From Micromonospora costi (GTDB taxonomy: Bacteria > Actinomycetota > Actinomycetes > Mycobacteriales > Micromonosporaceae), in assembly GCF_003626655.1 (NCBI RefSeq), contig NZ_RBAN01000001.1:1302001-1366000 (forward strand): DNA of 64,000 nucleotides. The letters run 5' to 3'. Below, piece after piece: positions 9,012-18,885 of this stretch; position 1 is the first letter of the stretch, and every line of letters begins with the position of its first letter. The notes beneath the pieces were generated by a model that made no database searches, was not told the DNA's origin, and worked only from the letters and a program-made list of their open reading frames with translations. The position numbers and the translations under genes are program-made.

Positions 9012-10565
9012 TCAGGCGAGCAGGATGCCGTGGTCGACCGCATCGGAGAGCACCGCACCGAGGCCCAGGCGGACGACCTCGAACCGCCGGGAGATCTCCC
9101 GGGACAGCTCCAGCTCGACCTCCCGCAGCGCCCGCTGCGCCCACGCCCGCGCCTGGTTGGCGTCGTTGTTGCCCGGACTGCGCCAGTGCTGCCAGCAGCC
9201 GCCGGAGAGGGCGACGGCGACCGGCGGGAGCACCTCGGCGCGGGCGGCACTGGGATAGCCCGCGAGGGCGTCGATCGCCCCGTCACCGCCGAGACCGGCC
9301 ACCCCGGCCGTGCTGGTGACGAGCAGCACCCGGTCGAGTTCGCGGCCGGCCCGGTCCTCGGTGAGACCCCAGCGCATCGCCTTGACGACACGCCGGTCCA
9401 CGCCGTCGGGCAGCGGCGAGCCGAAGACCCGGGCGACGGCGTCGTCGACGATCCCGCGTACGGCCCGGTCGCACTGGACGGTGGCCAGCAGCGACAACGC
9501 CTCCATCTCGCGGTCGAGGAGCTGGGGAAGCCCGGCACACCCGACGCCGAAGACGATCTCCTGGACGACCCGCAGGTGCACGTTCGCCAACTCCAGCGCG
9601 AGGTGCTGGCGGATGCGCTGGGCGCAGGTGCGGGTCTGCCGGTCGAGCCGCTCGGACCAGTCGCCCGGGTCGGCCGCGACCGGCACCCGGACGTGCTCGC
9701 CGGGAAGCTCCGGCGGGTCGGAACTGGCCCGGCGCAGGCCCTCGTCGGCGGCCCAGCCGACCAGCGCCCGGCGCAGGTCGGCCGCCGCGCCGCGGTGCAG
9801 CGCGAACCAGCGTGCCTCGGCGAGGCCGGGCACGGCGGAGAGCAACGCCGCCCGGTGCGCCTCCACGGTCACGGCGACCGGGTCGACCGTGGGGCCGGGT
9901 GAGGGGGACCCGGCCCCGGGCGGCGGGACGGACGCCCCCGCGTCCTCCGTCGGCGCCGTGCTGTCGGACCCGGACCAACCGGTCGAGCCCGGGGTGACCA
10001 CGAAGAAGACCGCCACCGACGTCCGGGAGACCTCGGCGAGCAGGTTGAGCTCCGCGGCCGTGAACGCCTGGTCGGCGGCGATCACGAAGAGCAGCGCACC
10101 GGCCCGACCGGCCGCGTCGAGCAGCACCCGGACACCGGCGGTGCCCAGGGTGCCCGTGTCGGCCGTGTCGACCAGGGTGAAGTGACGCAGCAGTGGGTCG
10201 GGCAGGCCCAGCTCGACGCGGCGGGGCGGGCGGGCCAGCGCCGGGCCGGCCGCCGTGCGGTCGGCGCCGTAGGAGTGCGGCTGGCGGTAGCCCGGCACGT
10301 ACGCGGCCCGGGTCGAGGTGGCCGAGTGACGCATCACCAGCCAGCTGCCGTCGGGCGCGCCGAGCAGAGCGGGATCGAGATCGAGCAGCGTGGCGAGCAC
10401 GGCGCGCCGGCCGGCCTCGCCGGGGCCCACGGCGAGCACGCCGAGCGGCTCGTCGGGGCGGGGGTCGGTCACGCCGAGCCGGGTGGGCAGCGGCGTGCAC
10501 CGCAGCAGGTCGCTCGGCCCGGGCATCTCGGACACGTCGACCGACGGGAGAGGACCCGGCTTCAT
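9012..10565 (-). CDS. Dynamin-like GTPase-fold protein with degenerate nucleotide site
   Basis: Protein of 517 residues. The order of elements resembles a bacterial dynamin-like GTPase domain. A P-loop position reads G47-x4-G52-R53-R54 where GK(S/T) is expected. A switch-like VDTADTG sits at 132-138. The strand [19 protein letters not shown] is followed by FVVTPGS (188-194) where TKxD or NKxD is expected, and the tail is a long helical one. All three nucleotide motifs are altered, so GTP binding is doubtful. A Pro/Ser/Gly-rich loop (about residues 195-225) sits just after the last motif. There is no transmembrane segment. It is divergent from the LAL regulator across a 200-base gap. Its role is unknown; membrane or scaffold function is inference. 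Confidence 0.6.
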   Translation of the reverse strand: MKPGPLPSVDVSEMPGPSDLLRCTPLPTRLGVTDPRPDEPLGVLAVGPGEAGRRAVLATLLDLDPALLGAPDGSWLVMRHSATSTRAAYVPGYRQPHSYGADRTAAGPALARPPRRVELGLPDPLLRHFTLVDTADTGTLGTAGVRVLLDAAGRAGALLFVIAADQAFTAAELNLLAEVSRTSVAVFFVVTPGSTGWSGSDSTAPTEDAGASVPPPGAGSPSPGPTVDPVAVTVEAHRAALLSAVPGLAEARWFALHRGAAADLRRALVGWAADEGLRRASSDPPELPGEHVRVPVAADPGDWSERLDRQTRTCAQRIRQHLALELANVHLRVVQEIVFGVGCAGLPQLLDREMEALSLLATVQCDRAVRGIVDDAVARVFGSPLPDGVDRRVVKAMRWGLTEDRAGRELDRVLLVTSTAGVAGLGGDGAIDALAGYPSAARAEVLPPVAVALSGGCWQHWRSPGNNDANQARAWAQRALREVELELSREISRRFEVVRLGLGAVLSDAVDHGILLA

Positions 10566-10692
10566 CAGGGCGACCTCCCAGGACGGGCGGATCCGGCAGC
10601 ACCGGCCGCGTGGAATGCCCGGTGCATCGCACCGGATGCCGGAAGACTACGAGCGGTCGGGGACCCGACCGGAACAGATTGGATACTCAGCG

Positions 10693-10708
10693 GTAATCGC
10701 GAGATTAC
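10693..10708. promoter_or_regulatory. Candidate operator GTAATC-GCGA-GATTAC
   Basis: Perfect six-base inverted repeat with a four-base centre in the divergent gap between the dynamin-like gene and the LAL regulator, about 60 bases before the regulator start. It may serve autoregulation. Confidence 0.35.
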
Positions 10709-10754
10709 TCAACTTCGGTGCGTGACGATCTGCACGCGGACCGATTTCGATGGA

Positions 10755-10760
10755 TATGCT
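10755..10760 (+). promoter_or_regulatory. -10 box of leaderless LAL regulator promoter
   Basis: TATGCT, six bases before the ATG at 10767; no Shine-Dalgarno sequence between box and start. Confidence 0.45.
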
Positions 10761-10766
10761 GCCGGG

Positions 10767-13445
10767 ATGAGTCGGTGGAGTTTCGTCGGCCGAACAGATG
10801 AGCTCAACCGTCTCCTGTCGGCGGTGACCGGCACGGAGGGGCGGGGGCTCTTCTTCAGCGGCAGCGCGGGCATCGGCAAGAGCCGGCTGCTCCGCGAGGG
10901 GGTGGCGGCGCTGCCCACCGACCGGTACGCCATCTGGTCGATCGCGGCCAGCGCGACCACCGCGACCCTACCCTTCGGCGGGCTGGTGCAGGTGCTCCCG
11001 GCCGAGCAACCGCAGGGCCTGTCACCGGCCGGCACCCTGCGCTGGGCGCTGGACGTGCTCCAGCAGCAGGCGGCCGGGCGCCGCATCGTGCTCGCCGTCG
11101 ACGACGCCCACCTGCTCGACCCGCCGTCCGCCGCGCTGGTGCACCTCGTGGCCCGCGCCGACAACGCCACCGTCATCGGCACGCTCCGCGACGGCGAGCA
11201 GATCCCGCTGCCGATCCGGGCACTCTGGACCGACGACCTGGTCGACAAGGCCGAGCTGAGCCCGATGGCGCCGGCCGAGACCGCCGGGCTGCTCGCCGCG
11301 ATCCTCGACGGGCCGGTCGACGCCGGATCCGCCGACCGGCTCGGGCGGCTCTCCGCGGGCAACCCGCTGCTGCTGCGCGAGCTGGTCCACGCCGCCTCCG
11401 GCAGCGAGGAGCTGACCCGGACGTACGGGATCTGGAAGTGGACCGGCCGGCTGGAGCTGGCGCCCAACCTCACCGACCTCATCGACACCCGCATCGGCCA
11501 GCTCACGCCCGGCGTGCGGGCGGTGGTGGAGCTGGTCGCGTTCGGCGAGCCGCTCGGCCTGCACCTGCTCAACCAGGCCGTCGACCCCGACGACGTGGAG
11601 GTCGCCGAGGAGCGCGGCCTCATCTCGGTGATCCGGCACGACCGGCGCACCAACGTCCGGCTGGCCCACCCGCTCTACGGCGAGATCATGCGTCGCCGCT
11701 GCCCGGTCAGCCGTACGCGTCGCCTCCAGGCCCACCTCGCCGAACTGCTGGAGCGGGTCGGCAAGCGGCGGCGCGACGACGTGCTCCGGGTGGCGGTGTG
11801 GCGGCTCGACTCCGGCACCGCGCAGGACGCCGCGCTCCTGGTCGACGCGGCCGGGCAGGCGTTCAGCCGCTACGACGTACCGCTGGCGACCCGGCTGGCC
11901 CGCGCGGCGCTCGACGCCGGCGGCGGGTTCGACGCGGCCGAGCTGCTCGCCACCATCCTGATGTTCGCCGACCGTCCGGAGGAGGCGATCGAGGTGCTCG
12001 ACGCCGTCTCCCCCGACACCACCGACGACCAGCGGTTCAGCCGTTGGCTGACGGTGCGCGGGATGGTCACCTACTGGGGGCTCAGCCGGGAGTCCACCGT
12101 GGAGGAGATCGCGGCGCGGGCGGGCAGCCTCACCGACTCCGCCGACCAGGCCCGGATCCGCGCGTTCGAGGCCATCATGCGGTTGCACCGGCTCGACACG
12201 GCCACCGCGCTGCGGCTCAGCCAGGGTGTGCTGGACCGCCCCGCCGCCAGCGTCGCCGCCCGCGAGCTGGCCCGGTCGACGATCGCCTACCTGCAGGCCG
12301 CGCAGGGGCAACTGCGGCGAAGCGCCACCGCCATCGCGCAGGTGCACTCGGAGGCGGCCCGCTGGCGGGCCGACATGCCGTACCTGCAACTCGCCCTCGA
12401 ACTGGCCCGCGGCACCCGGCTCACCCTCGCCGGCGACCTGGCCGGCATCGACGCGATCGCGGCCGACGAGTTCGCCGACCTGGCCGGCGCGGGAGACTTC
12501 CGGCTCGGCACCGGCTACCTGGCCATTCTCCAGGCGTACGCGGCGCGGCTGCGCGGCCAGAGCGACGTGGCGCTGCGCACCAGCCTCGGCGCCTGCGCGG
12601 TGCTGGCCACCAGCCGGGTCTACGCCGGGCTCGCGCAGGCCGAGCGGGCGCAGGCGGCGGCGCTGCGCGGTGACGCGGCGCAGGCGGCCGAGGCGATGGC
12701 CGAGGCCGACCGCACCCAGGCGCCCGGCATGGCGGTGCTCTACCCCTGGCTGGAGCAGGCGCGGGGCGCGGCGCTGGCCGCGGCCGGTGACCTGCCCGGT
12801 GCCGTGAAGCAGCTCACCGAGCTGGTCGACCGGCTCCGCGCGGACGGTTTCGCCGGCCACGAGGTGCACGTCCTGCACGACCTGGTGCGGCTCGACCAGG
12901 CGGCTCTGCAGGTCGGCCCCACCTGCTCCGACGGCAGCCGCCGTACGATCGCCCAGCGCCTCACCGAACTGTCCGAACGGGTCGACGGCGACCTGCCGCC
13001 GCTGCTGGCCCGGCACGCGCGGGCCGCCATGGCCGGCGACGCGGCCGACCTGCTCGCGGTCGCCGCCGAGTTCGCCGCACGGGACCTGAACGTGTTCGCG
13101 GCCGAGGCCACCGCCGCCGCCCTGCACCGGCTGCGGCACGAGCGGCCGGCCGCCGCCGGTGAGGCCCGGGAGCGCCTCGCCGCGCTGCTCAACCGTTGCG
13201 ACATGATCCGCACCCCGGCGTTGCGGGCCGGGATGCCCGCGCTGACGGAGCGGGAGTGGGAGGTGGCCCGGCTCGCCGCGCAGGGCACCACCAGCAAGGC
13301 CATCGCGGAGAAGCTCTACCTGTCCACCCGCACCGTCGAGAACCACCTCCAGCGCGTCTACGCGAAGCTCGGCGTCGCCGGCCGGGCCGAGCTGCGGGCG
13401 GCGCTGCGCGCGATCCCGGGCCACGAGGGCGGGAATGTCGGGTGA
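10767..13445 (+). CDS. LAL-type LuxR transcriptional regulator with AAA ATPase domain
   Basis: Large STAND-type regulator of 892 residues. The N-terminal ATPase has FVGRTDEL, the Walker A GSAGIGKS at residues 32-39 and a Walker B-like IVLAVDDAHLL. A long helical TPR-like sensor follows (about residues 300-800). The C-terminal LuxR helix-turn-helix covers LTEREWEVARLAAQGTTSKAIAEKLYLSTRTVENHL. Such proteins are ligand- or signal-responsive activators of specialised metabolism or sugar use; the target is unknown. The open frame begins 195 codons earlier, but only the ATG at 10767 lies after a plausible -10 box and matches the family start. It is divergent from the dynamin-like gene. Confidence 0.9.
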   Translation: MSRWSFVGRTDELNRLLSAVTGTEGRGLFFSGSAGIGKSRLLREGVAALPTDRYAIWSIAASATTATLPFGGLVQVLPAEQPQGLSPAGTLRWALDVLQQQAAGRRIVLAVDDAHLLDPPSAALVHLVARADNATVIGTLRDGEQIPLPIRALWTDDLVDKAELSPMAPAETAGLLAAILDGPVDAGSADRLGRLSAGNPLLLRELVHAASGSEELTRTYGIWKWTGRLELAPNLTDLIDTRIGQLTPGVRAVVELVAFGEPLGLHLLNQAVDPDDVEVAEERGLISVIRHDRRTNVRLAHPLYGEIMRRRCPVSRTRRLQAHLAELLERVGKRRRDDVLRVAVWRLDSGTAQDAALLVDAAGQAFSRYDVPLATRLARAALDAGGGFDAAELLATILMFADRPEEAIEVLDAVSPDTTDDQRFSRWLTVRGMVTYWGLSRESTVEEIAARAGSLTDSADQARIRAFEAIMRLHRLDTATALRLSQGVLDRPAASVAARELARSTIAYLQAAQGQLRRSATAIAQVHSEAARWRADMPYLQLALELARGTRLTLAGDLAGIDAIAADEFADLAGAGDFRLGTGYLAILQAYAARLRGQSDVALRTSLGACAVLATSRVYAGLAQAERAQAAALRGDAAQAAEAMAEADRTQAPGMAVLYPWLEQARGAALAAAGDLPGAVKQLTELVDRLRADGFAGHEVHVLHDLVRLDQAALQVGPTCSDGSRRTIAQRLTELSERVDGDLPPLLARHARAAMAGDAADLLAVAAEFAARDLNVFAAEATAAALHRLRHERPAAAGEARERLAALLNRCDMIRTPALRAGMPALTEREWEVARLAAQGTTSKAIAEKLYLSTRTVENHLQRVYAKLGVAGRAELRAALRAIPGHEGGNVG

Positions 13446-13449
13446 ACTC

Positions 13450-13455
13450 TAGGCT
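13450..13455 (+). promoter_or_regulatory. -10 box of leaderless pncB promoter
   Basis: TAGGCT, six bases before the GTG start at 13462, directly after the LAL regulator stop. Confidence 0.5.
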
Positions 13456-13461
13456 GGGGCG

Positions 13462-14748
13462 GTGAGCACCCTTCGCCCCGCACTGCTGACCGACCACTAC
13501 GAGCTGACCATGGTCAGCGCGGCGCTGCGCGACGGCACCGCCGACCGCCGCTGCGTCTTCGAGGTGTTCAGCCGCCGGCTGCCCGCCGGGCGACGCTACG
13601 GGGTGGTCGCCGGCACCGGGCGACTGATCGAGCTCATCCGGGAGTTCCGGTTCGACGACGCTGACGTGGACCACCTGCTCCGCTCCGGCGTGGTCGACGA
13701 GCCGGCCGCCGCCTGGCTGCGGGACTACCGCTTCACCGGTGACATCGACGGGTACGCCGAGGGTGAGCTCTTCTTCCCCAACTCCCCGGTCCTGACCGTG
13801 TCGGGCGGCTTCGCCGAGTGCGTGGTGCTGGAGACGCTCGTCCTGTCCGTCCTCAACCACGACAGCGCGGTCGCGGCGGCCGCCGCGCGGATGGTGACCG
13901 CGGCCCGCGGCCGTACGCTGATCGAGATGGGGGCCCGGCGGGCCCACGAGGGTGCCGCCGTCGCGGCCGCCCGGGCGGCCTACCTGGCCGGCTTCGGCTT
14001 CACCTCCAACCTGGAGGCCGGACGGCGCTACGGCATCCCGACGGCCGGCACCGCGGCGCACGCCTTCACCCTGCTGCACGACGACGAGCGCGCCGCGTTC
14101 GCCTCCCAGGTCGCCACGCTGGGCAAGGACACCACGCTGCTGGTCGACACGTACGACATCAGCCAGGGCATCCGCAACGCGATCGCGGTGGCCGGCACCG
14201 GCCTACGGGCGGTCCGGATCGACTCCGGCGACCTGGCCGTCATCGCCCAGCAGTCCCGCGAACTCCTCGACTCGCTCGGCGCCACCGAGACGAAGATCAT
14301 CGTCTCGGGCGACCTCGACGAGTACGCCATCGCCGCGCTCGCCGCCGAGCCGGTGGACATGTACGGCGCGGGCACCGCCGTGGTCACCGGTTCCGGCGCG
14401 CCCACGGTCGGGCTGGTCTACAAGCTCGTCGAGGTCGACGGTCGCCCGGTGGTGAAGCGCTCGGAGCAGAAGGCCACCATCGGCGGCCGGAAGGTCGCGG
14501 TGCGGCGGCACAAGCCGACCGGTACGGCGACCGAAGAGGTGATCGTCCCGCAGGGTGTGCCGGACCGGCAGCCCCACGACCGGCTGCTCCAGCGGTCGTT
14601 CGTGGCCGGCGGCGAACCGGTCGACCTGCCGTCCCTGCCGGAGTCGCGGGAGCACCTGCGGGAGTGCCTGATCTCCATCCCCTGGGAGGGGCTGAAGCTC
14701 TCCGCGGGCGACCCGGCCATTCCGGTCACCGTGGTACCCGCGGCATGA
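13462..14748 (+). CDS. pncB: Nicotinate phosphoribosyltransferase
   Basis: Converts nicotinate and PRPP to nicotinate mononucleotide in the NAD salvage (Preiss-Handler) route. It has 428 residues. The opening LLTDHYELTMVSAAL is the NAPRTase signature. VRIDSGDLAVIAQQ and IVSGDLDEYAI are the phosphoribosyl-binding loops, and YGAGTAVVTGSGAPT completes the active site. It is followed after 37 bases by pncA, so the two form one salvage unit. In M. tuberculosis pncB1 (Rv1330c) also lies beside clpS. The GTG start lies six bases after TAGGCT, so it is likely leaderless. Confidence 0.95.
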   Translation: MSTLRPALLTDHYELTMVSAALRDGTADRRCVFEVFSRRLPAGRRYGVVAGTGRLIELIREFRFDDADVDHLLRSGVVDEPAAAWLRDYRFTGDIDGYAEGELFFPNSPVLTVSGGFAECVVLETLVLSVLNHDSAVAAAAARMVTAARGRTLIEMGARRAHEGAAVAAARAAYLAGFGFTSNLEAGRRYGIPTAGTAAHAFTLLHDDERAAFASQVATLGKDTTLLVDTYDISQGIRNAIAVAGTGLRAVRIDSGDLAVIAQQSRELLDSLGATETKIIVSGDLDEYAIAALAAEPVDMYGAGTAVVTGSGAPTVGLVYKLVEVDGRPVVKRSEQKATIGGRKVAVRRHKPTGTATEEVIVPQGVPDRQPHDRLLQRSFVAGGEPVDLPSLPESREHLRECLISIPWEGLKLSAGDPAIPVTVVPAA

Positions 14749-14785
14749 CCACGATCCGGTCACAGACGTCAGGAAGGGAGCACCG

Positions 14786-15367
14786 GTGAGCACAGCGCTG
14801 ATCATCGTGGACGTGCAGAACGACTTCTGCGAGGGCGGCTCGCTGGCCGTCGCCGGCGGGGCGGACGTGGCGACCGGCATCAGCCGGCTGCTCGCCGCCG
14901 AGCCGGACCGCTGGGACCACGTGGTCGCCACGAAGGACTACCACGTCGATCCGGGCCCGCACTTCGGCAACCCGCCGGACTTCGTCGACTCCTGGCCCCG
15001 GCACTGCGTGGTCGGCACGACCGGATCGGAGTTCCACCCCCATCTCGAGACCGGGCGGGTCGAGGAGATCTTCCACAAGGGCGAGCACGCGGCCGCGTAC
15101 TCCGGTTTCGAGGGCCACGCCGCGGACGGCGAGTGCCTGGCCGACTGGCTGCGCGGTCGCGGGGTGGACCGGGTCGAGGTGGTCGGCATCGCCACGGACC
15201 ACTGCGTACGGGCCACGGCGCTGGACGCCGCGCGGGAGGGCTTCGCCACCACCGTGCTGCTCGACCTCACCGCGGCCGTCTCCCCGGACACCACGGACGT
15301 GGCGCTGCGGGCGCTGGAGGGCGCGGGCGTCGAGCTGCACGGGCAACCTGTGATCAGGACCGCATGA
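14786..15367 (+). CDS. pncA: Nicotinamidase
   Basis: Hydrolyses nicotinamide to nicotinate, feeding PncB; in mycobacteria the same enzyme activates pyrazinamide. It has 193 residues. The catalytic triad is visible: D9 (IIVDVQNDFC), K98 (IFHKGEH) and C140 (ATDHCVRAT). The metal ligands are D51 and H53 (KDYHVDP), with a further His at 59. The GTG start at 14786 has a strong AGGAAGGGAG ribosome site. It lies directly downstream of pncB on the same strand. Confidence 0.95.
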   Translation: MSTALIIVDVQNDFCEGGSLAVAGGADVATGISRLLAAEPDRWDHVVATKDYHVDPGPHFGNPPDFVDSWPRHCVVGTTGSEFHPHLETGRVEEIFHKGEHAAAYSGFEGHAADGECLADWLRGRGVDRVEVVGIATDHCVRATALDAAREGFATTVLLDLTAAVSPDTTDVALRALEGAGVELHGQPVIRTA

Positions 15368-15430
15368 GCAGCTAATCGGTTGGCTACCGCCGCACCTCCG
15401 GCGAGGATGGCGCCGGAGGTACGGACCATC

Positions 15431-16648
15431 GTGAATCTCAAGCCTTACCGGGAGACGCTTGCGCTGCCCGGACTGCGGTCACTGCTGCTCGTGGCGGTGC
15501 TCGCCCGCATCCCGCTCACCGCGACCGGGATCACGATGACCCTCCACGTGCTCGACCTCGGCCGCGGGTACGCCGCCGCGGGCCTGGTGGGCGCGGCGAT
15601 CACGGTGGGCGCGGCGATCGGCGGCCCGGTGCTCGGCCGGCTCGTCGACCGTCGCGGGCTGCGGCCGGTGCTCGTGCTGACCGGGCTCGTCGAGGCCGTG
15701 TACTGGTCCACCGCCCCGTCGCTGCCGTACCCCCTGCTGCTGCCGGCCGCCTTCGTGGCCGGCTCGCTCGCCCTGCCGATCTTCTCGGTGGTCCGCCAGT
15801 CCGTCGCCGCGCTGGTCCCCGAGGACCGACGCCGCCCGGCGTACGCGCTGGACTCGATGTCCGTGGAGCTGTCGTTCATGGTCGGGCCGGCGCTGGCTGT
15901 GGCGTTGGCCACCGCCATCTCGGCGCGTACCACCCTCTACCTGGTCGGCGCCGGCATCGTCGCCGCCGGCGTCGCCTTCTGGCTGCTCAACCCGCCCACC
16001 GCCGACGCCCGCGAGGAGACCGGCACACCACGCCGCCGGGTGTCCCGGCGCGAGTGGATGACGCCGAGGCTGCTGGCCGTGCTGGCGGTGAGCCTCGCCG
16101 CGACCCTGGTGCTCGGCGGCACCGACGTGGCGGTCGTGGCCGTGCTGAAGGAGAGCGGCGAGGTCGGTTGGACCGGTGCGGTCCTCGCCATGTGGGCGGT
16201 CGCCTCGCTGGTCGGCGGCTTCGCGTACGGTGCGACGCGCCGTCCCGTCCCGCCGCTGGCGCTGATGACGGCGCTGAGCCTCTGCACGATCCCGGTGGGG
16301 CTCGGCGGGTCGCACTGGTGGCTGCTCTGCCTCGCGATGATCCCGGCCGGCGCGCTCTGCGCCCCCACCATCGCGGCCACCGCGGACGCCGTCAGCCGGC
16401 TCGCACCGGCCGAGGTACGCGGCGAGGCCATGGGCCTGCACGGCTCGGCGGTCACCGTCGGCATCGCGGTCGGCGCGCCGCTCGCGGGCGCCGTCATCGA
16501 CGCGCACGCCCCCTGGTGGGGCTTCGCGGTCACCGGCGCGATCGGTGTCGTGGTGGCGCTCGCGGTGCTCCCGATCGAGCTGCGCCGCCGCCGGGCGGCT
16601 CTCCCGGTGGCCGCCGAGCCCGAGCCGGAACCCGCCGTCACCCGCTGA
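15431..16648 (+). CDS. MFS transporter
   Basis: Integral membrane protein of about 405 residues with twelve predicted hydrophobic segments. It starts MNLKPYRETLALPGLRSLLLVAVLARIP. The conserved GRLVDRRGLRPVL loop between helices 2 and 3 is the MFS signature, and a short cytoplasmic linker (REETGTPRRRVSRREW) splits the two halves. The GTG at 15431 is chosen because GGAGGT lies ten bases upstream. An ATG at 15407 and a TTG at 15380 are the alternatives. The substrate is unknown. It follows pncA by about 60 bases, so a drug or nucleoside-like substrate is possible but unsupported. Confidence 0.85.
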   Translation: MNLKPYRETLALPGLRSLLLVAVLARIPLTATGITMTLHVLDLGRGYAAAGLVGAAITVGAAIGGPVLGRLVDRRGLRPVLVLTGLVEAVYWSTAPSLPYPLLLPAAFVAGSLALPIFSVVRQSVAALVPEDRRRPAYALDSMSVELSFMVGPALAVALATAISARTTLYLVGAGIVAAGVAFWLLNPPTADAREETGTPRRRVSRREWMTPRLLAVLAVSLAATLVLGGTDVAVVAVLKESGEVGWTGAVLAMWAVASLVGGFAYGATRRPVPPLALMTALSLCTIPVGLGGSHWWLLCLAMIPAGALCAPTIAATADAVSRLAPAEVRGEAMGLHGSAVTVGIAVGAPLAGAVIDAHAPWWGFAVTGAIGVVVALAVLPIELRRRRAALPVAAEPEPEPAVTR

Positions 16649-16674
16649 CTCCCACCCCGACCGGCCCGCGCCGC

Positions 16675-16710
16675 GGGCAGCCCGTGCGCGGGCAGCCCGT
16701 GCGCGGGCAA
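16675..16710. repeat. Short tandem repeat, 15-bp unit
   Basis: The unit GGGCAGCCCGTGCGC occurs twice and a third partial copy begins (GGGCA). It lies just after the MFS stop and is probably non-coding. Confidence 0.7.
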
Positions 16711-16719
16711 GGTCGACTC

Positions 16720-16776
16720 GGGTTCCTGGAAGGCGCGGTGTCCCGGCCGTCTGGACGCCGCGACTCCAAGGAACCC
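16720..16776. other. Long interrupted hairpin
   Basis: Outer arms GGGTTCC/GGAACCC, then GGA/TCC, then an inner nine-pair stem GCGGTGTCC/GGACGCCGC (one G-U) around a nine-base loop. It may be a terminator for the MFS gene or a structured RNA. Confidence 0.5.
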
Positions 16777-16794
16777 GTATGGATCAGGGCGTTG

Positions 16795-16834
16795 AGCCGA
16801 ACGAGATCGACACCACATCGCCGATCTCGCGGCT
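16795..16834. other. Second stem-loop
   Basis: Arms AGCCG/CGGCT and GAGATCG/CGATCTC around a 12-base loop, 18 bases after the longer hairpin. Function unknown. Confidence 0.4.
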
Positions 16835-16947
16835 TCCGGCGCACCAGAACCCCGCCACATCGGCGAAACGGAGTCGATCAAGCCGGCCGGGACCGACCGG
16901 CCCGGCACCGGCGGACGTCCCCCGGGCCGTCGTCCGGAAACGGCGGC

Positions 16948-16983
16948 GGGCGCCGCTCCCGGGTGGTCCCGGGGGCGGCGCCC
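16948..16983 (-). terminator. Terminator hairpin after ctaD
   Basis: A 16-pair stem (GGGCGCCGC, then CCCGGG, joined by one G-U pair) with a TGGT loop, 25 bases beyond the ctaD stop. Confidence 0.8.
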
Positions 16984-17008
16984 GTCGTGGTGCCGTGGAG
17001 CCGAGCGG

Positions 17009-18766
17009 TCAGGCCCGGTCGATGTTGCTGGCGGTGTCCTCGGTGTAGCGGGCGCCGCCGTCCGACTCGCTGGTGAGCGGCTTGGCACCGCCCTCGGGCG
17101 GGCCGGCCAGGGTCTGCCCGGCGGCCAGCTCCGGGAACTTCATGTCGAACGCCGGCCGCTCGGAGCGGATCCGGGGCATCCGGTCGAAGTTGCGCAGCGG
17201 CGGCGGGCAGCTGGTCGCCCACTCCAGCGAGTTGCCGTGGCCCCAGGGGTCGTTGACCTCGACCACCGGGCCGGTCTTGTACGACTTCCAGCAGTTGTAG
17301 ATGAACGGCAGCGTCGAGATACCGGTGATGAACGCGCCGATGGTGGAGACCATGTTCAGCGTGGTGAAGCCGTCGTCGGGCAGGTAGTCGGCGTACCGCC
17401 GGGGCATGCCCTCGTTGCCGAGCCAGTGCTGCACCAGGAACGTGGTGTGGAAGCCGATCATGGTCAGCCAGAAGTGCACCTTGCCGAGCCGCTCGTCGAG
17501 CATCCGGCCGAACATCTTCGGGAACCAGAAGTAGATGCCGGCGAACACGGCGAACACGATGGTGCCGAAGAGCACGTAGTGGAAGTGCGCCACCACGAAG
17601 TACGAGTCGGAGACGTGGAAGTCCAGCGGCGGGCTGGCGAGCAGCACACCGGTGAGCCCGCCGAAGAGGAAGGTCACCAGGAAGCCGATCGCCCAGAGCA
17701 TCGGCGTCTCGAAGCTGACCTGGCCGCGCCACATGGTGCCGATCCAGTTGAAGAACTTCATGCCGGTGGGGACCGCGATCAGGAAGCTCAGGAAGCTGAA
17801 GAACGGCAGCAGCACCTGGCCGGTGGCGAACATGTGGTGCGCCCAGACGCTCATCGACAGCGCGGCGATGGCGAGGGTCGCGGCCACCAGGCCCTTGTAG
17901 CCGAAGATCGGCTTGCGGGAGAACACCGGGATGATCTCGCTGATGATGCCGAAGAACGGCAGCGCGACGATGTACACCTCGGGGTGCCCGAAGAACCAGA
18001 ACAGGTGCTGCCAGAGCATTGGCCCACCGGTCGCCGGGTCGTACACGTGGGCGCCGAGGAGCCGGTCCGCGGCCAGCGCGAAGAGCGCGGCGGCCAGCAG
18101 CGGGAAGACCAGGATCACCAGGAGGCTGGTGACCAGGATGTTCCACGTGAAGATCGGCATCCGGAACATGGTCATGCCGGGCGCCCGCAGGGTCAGCACC
18201 GTGGTGATCATGTTGACCGCGCCGAGGATGGTGCCCAGACCGGAGATGGCCAGACCCATGATCCACATGTTGGCGCCGACGCCGGGCGAGTGCTCCACGC
18301 TGCTCAGCGGGGCGTACGCGAACCAGCCGAAGTCGGCGGCGCCACCCGGGGTGAGGAAGCCGGCGGTCGCCATCGTGCCGCCGAACAGGTACAGCCAGTA
18401 GGCGAAGCTGTTCAGCCGGGGGAACGAGACGTCCGGCGCCCCGATCTGGATCGGCACGATGTAGTTGGCGAAGGCGAACACGATCGGCGTCGCGAAGAAC
18501 AGCAGCATGATCGTGCCGTGCATGGTGAAGAGCTGGTTGTACTGCTCCGGCGACAGGAACTGCAGCCCCGGCCGGGCCAGCTCGGCCCGCATGATCAGGG
18601 CCATCAGGCCGCCGATCATGAAGAACGCGAACGCGGTGACCATGTACATGATCCCGATCTGCTTCGCGTCCGTGGTCCGCAGCAGCCGCGCGATGGCCGA
18701 CCCCTTGACCGGCTCTCGGACCGGCCAGGGCCGGGTCACGACCGGCTTGGGTGCGACGGTGGTCAC
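17009..18766 (-). CDS. ctaD: Cytochrome c oxidase subunit I (aa3 type)
   Basis: Catalytic heme-copper subunit of the terminal oxidase in the cytoplasmic membrane; reduces oxygen to water and pumps protons. It has 585 residues with twelve transmembrane helices. Heme and copper ligands are seen in [23 protein letters not shown] (with the cross-linked His-Tyr), WAHHMF and HFHYVLFG. A short hydrophilic C-terminus follows, usual in actinobacteria. The GTG at 18766 is chosen because GGAGG lies six bases before it and the family starts VTTVAPKP. The other oxidase subunits are not adjacent, as is common in this group. Confidence 0.97.
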   Translation of the reverse strand: MTTVAPKPVVTRPWPVREPVKGSAIARLLRTTDAKQIGIMYMVTAFAFFMIGGLMALIMRAELARPGLQFLSPEQYNQLFTMHGTIMLLFFATPIVFAFANYIVPIQIGAPDVSFPRLNSFAYWLYLFGGTMATAGFLTPGGAADFGWFAYAPLSSVEHSPGVGANMWIMGLAISGLGTILGAVNMITTVLTLRAPGMTMFRMPIFTWNILVTSLLVILVFPLLAAALFALAADRLLGAHVYDPATGGPMLWQHLFWFFGHPEVYIVALPFFGIISEIIPVFSRKPIFGYKGLVAATLAIAALSMSVWAHHMFATGQVLLPFFSFLSFLIAVPTGMKFFNWIGTMWRGQVSFETPMLWAIGFLVTFLFGGLTGVLLASPPLDFHVSDSYFVVAHFHYVLFGTIVFAVFAGIYFWFPKMFGRMLDERLGKVHFWLTMIGFHTTFLVQHWLGNEGMPRRYADYLPDDGFTTLNMVSTIGAFITGISTLPFIYNCWKSYKTGPVVEVNDPWGHGNSLEWATSCPPPLRNFDRMPRIRSERPAFDMKFPELAAGQTLAGPPEGGAKPLTSESDGGARYTEDTASNIDRA

Positions 18767-18885
18767 GAGTGGCCTCCGGTTCTCGGTTGTCCCGCTCGGC
18801 ACGCGCTGATATCTGCGAGCCGTCATCCGCAAGGAGGATAGTCCCCGGCAGGTGGGAGCGCCGCGTGGGGTGGTCGGGGAGCGAT

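Larger units (their letters stand above)
16649..17008. other. Convergent intergenic region rich in hairpins
   Basis: 360 bases between the MFS gene and ctaD with no credible gene. It holds a 15-bp tandem repeat (16675-16710), a long interrupted hairpin (16720-16776), a second stem (16795-16834) and the ctaD terminator (16948-16983). Confidence 0.6.

Noticed and set aside
11022..13424. 800-codon minus-strand open frame
   Set aside because: It lies wholly opposite the LAL regulator, has no domain and low-complexity content.
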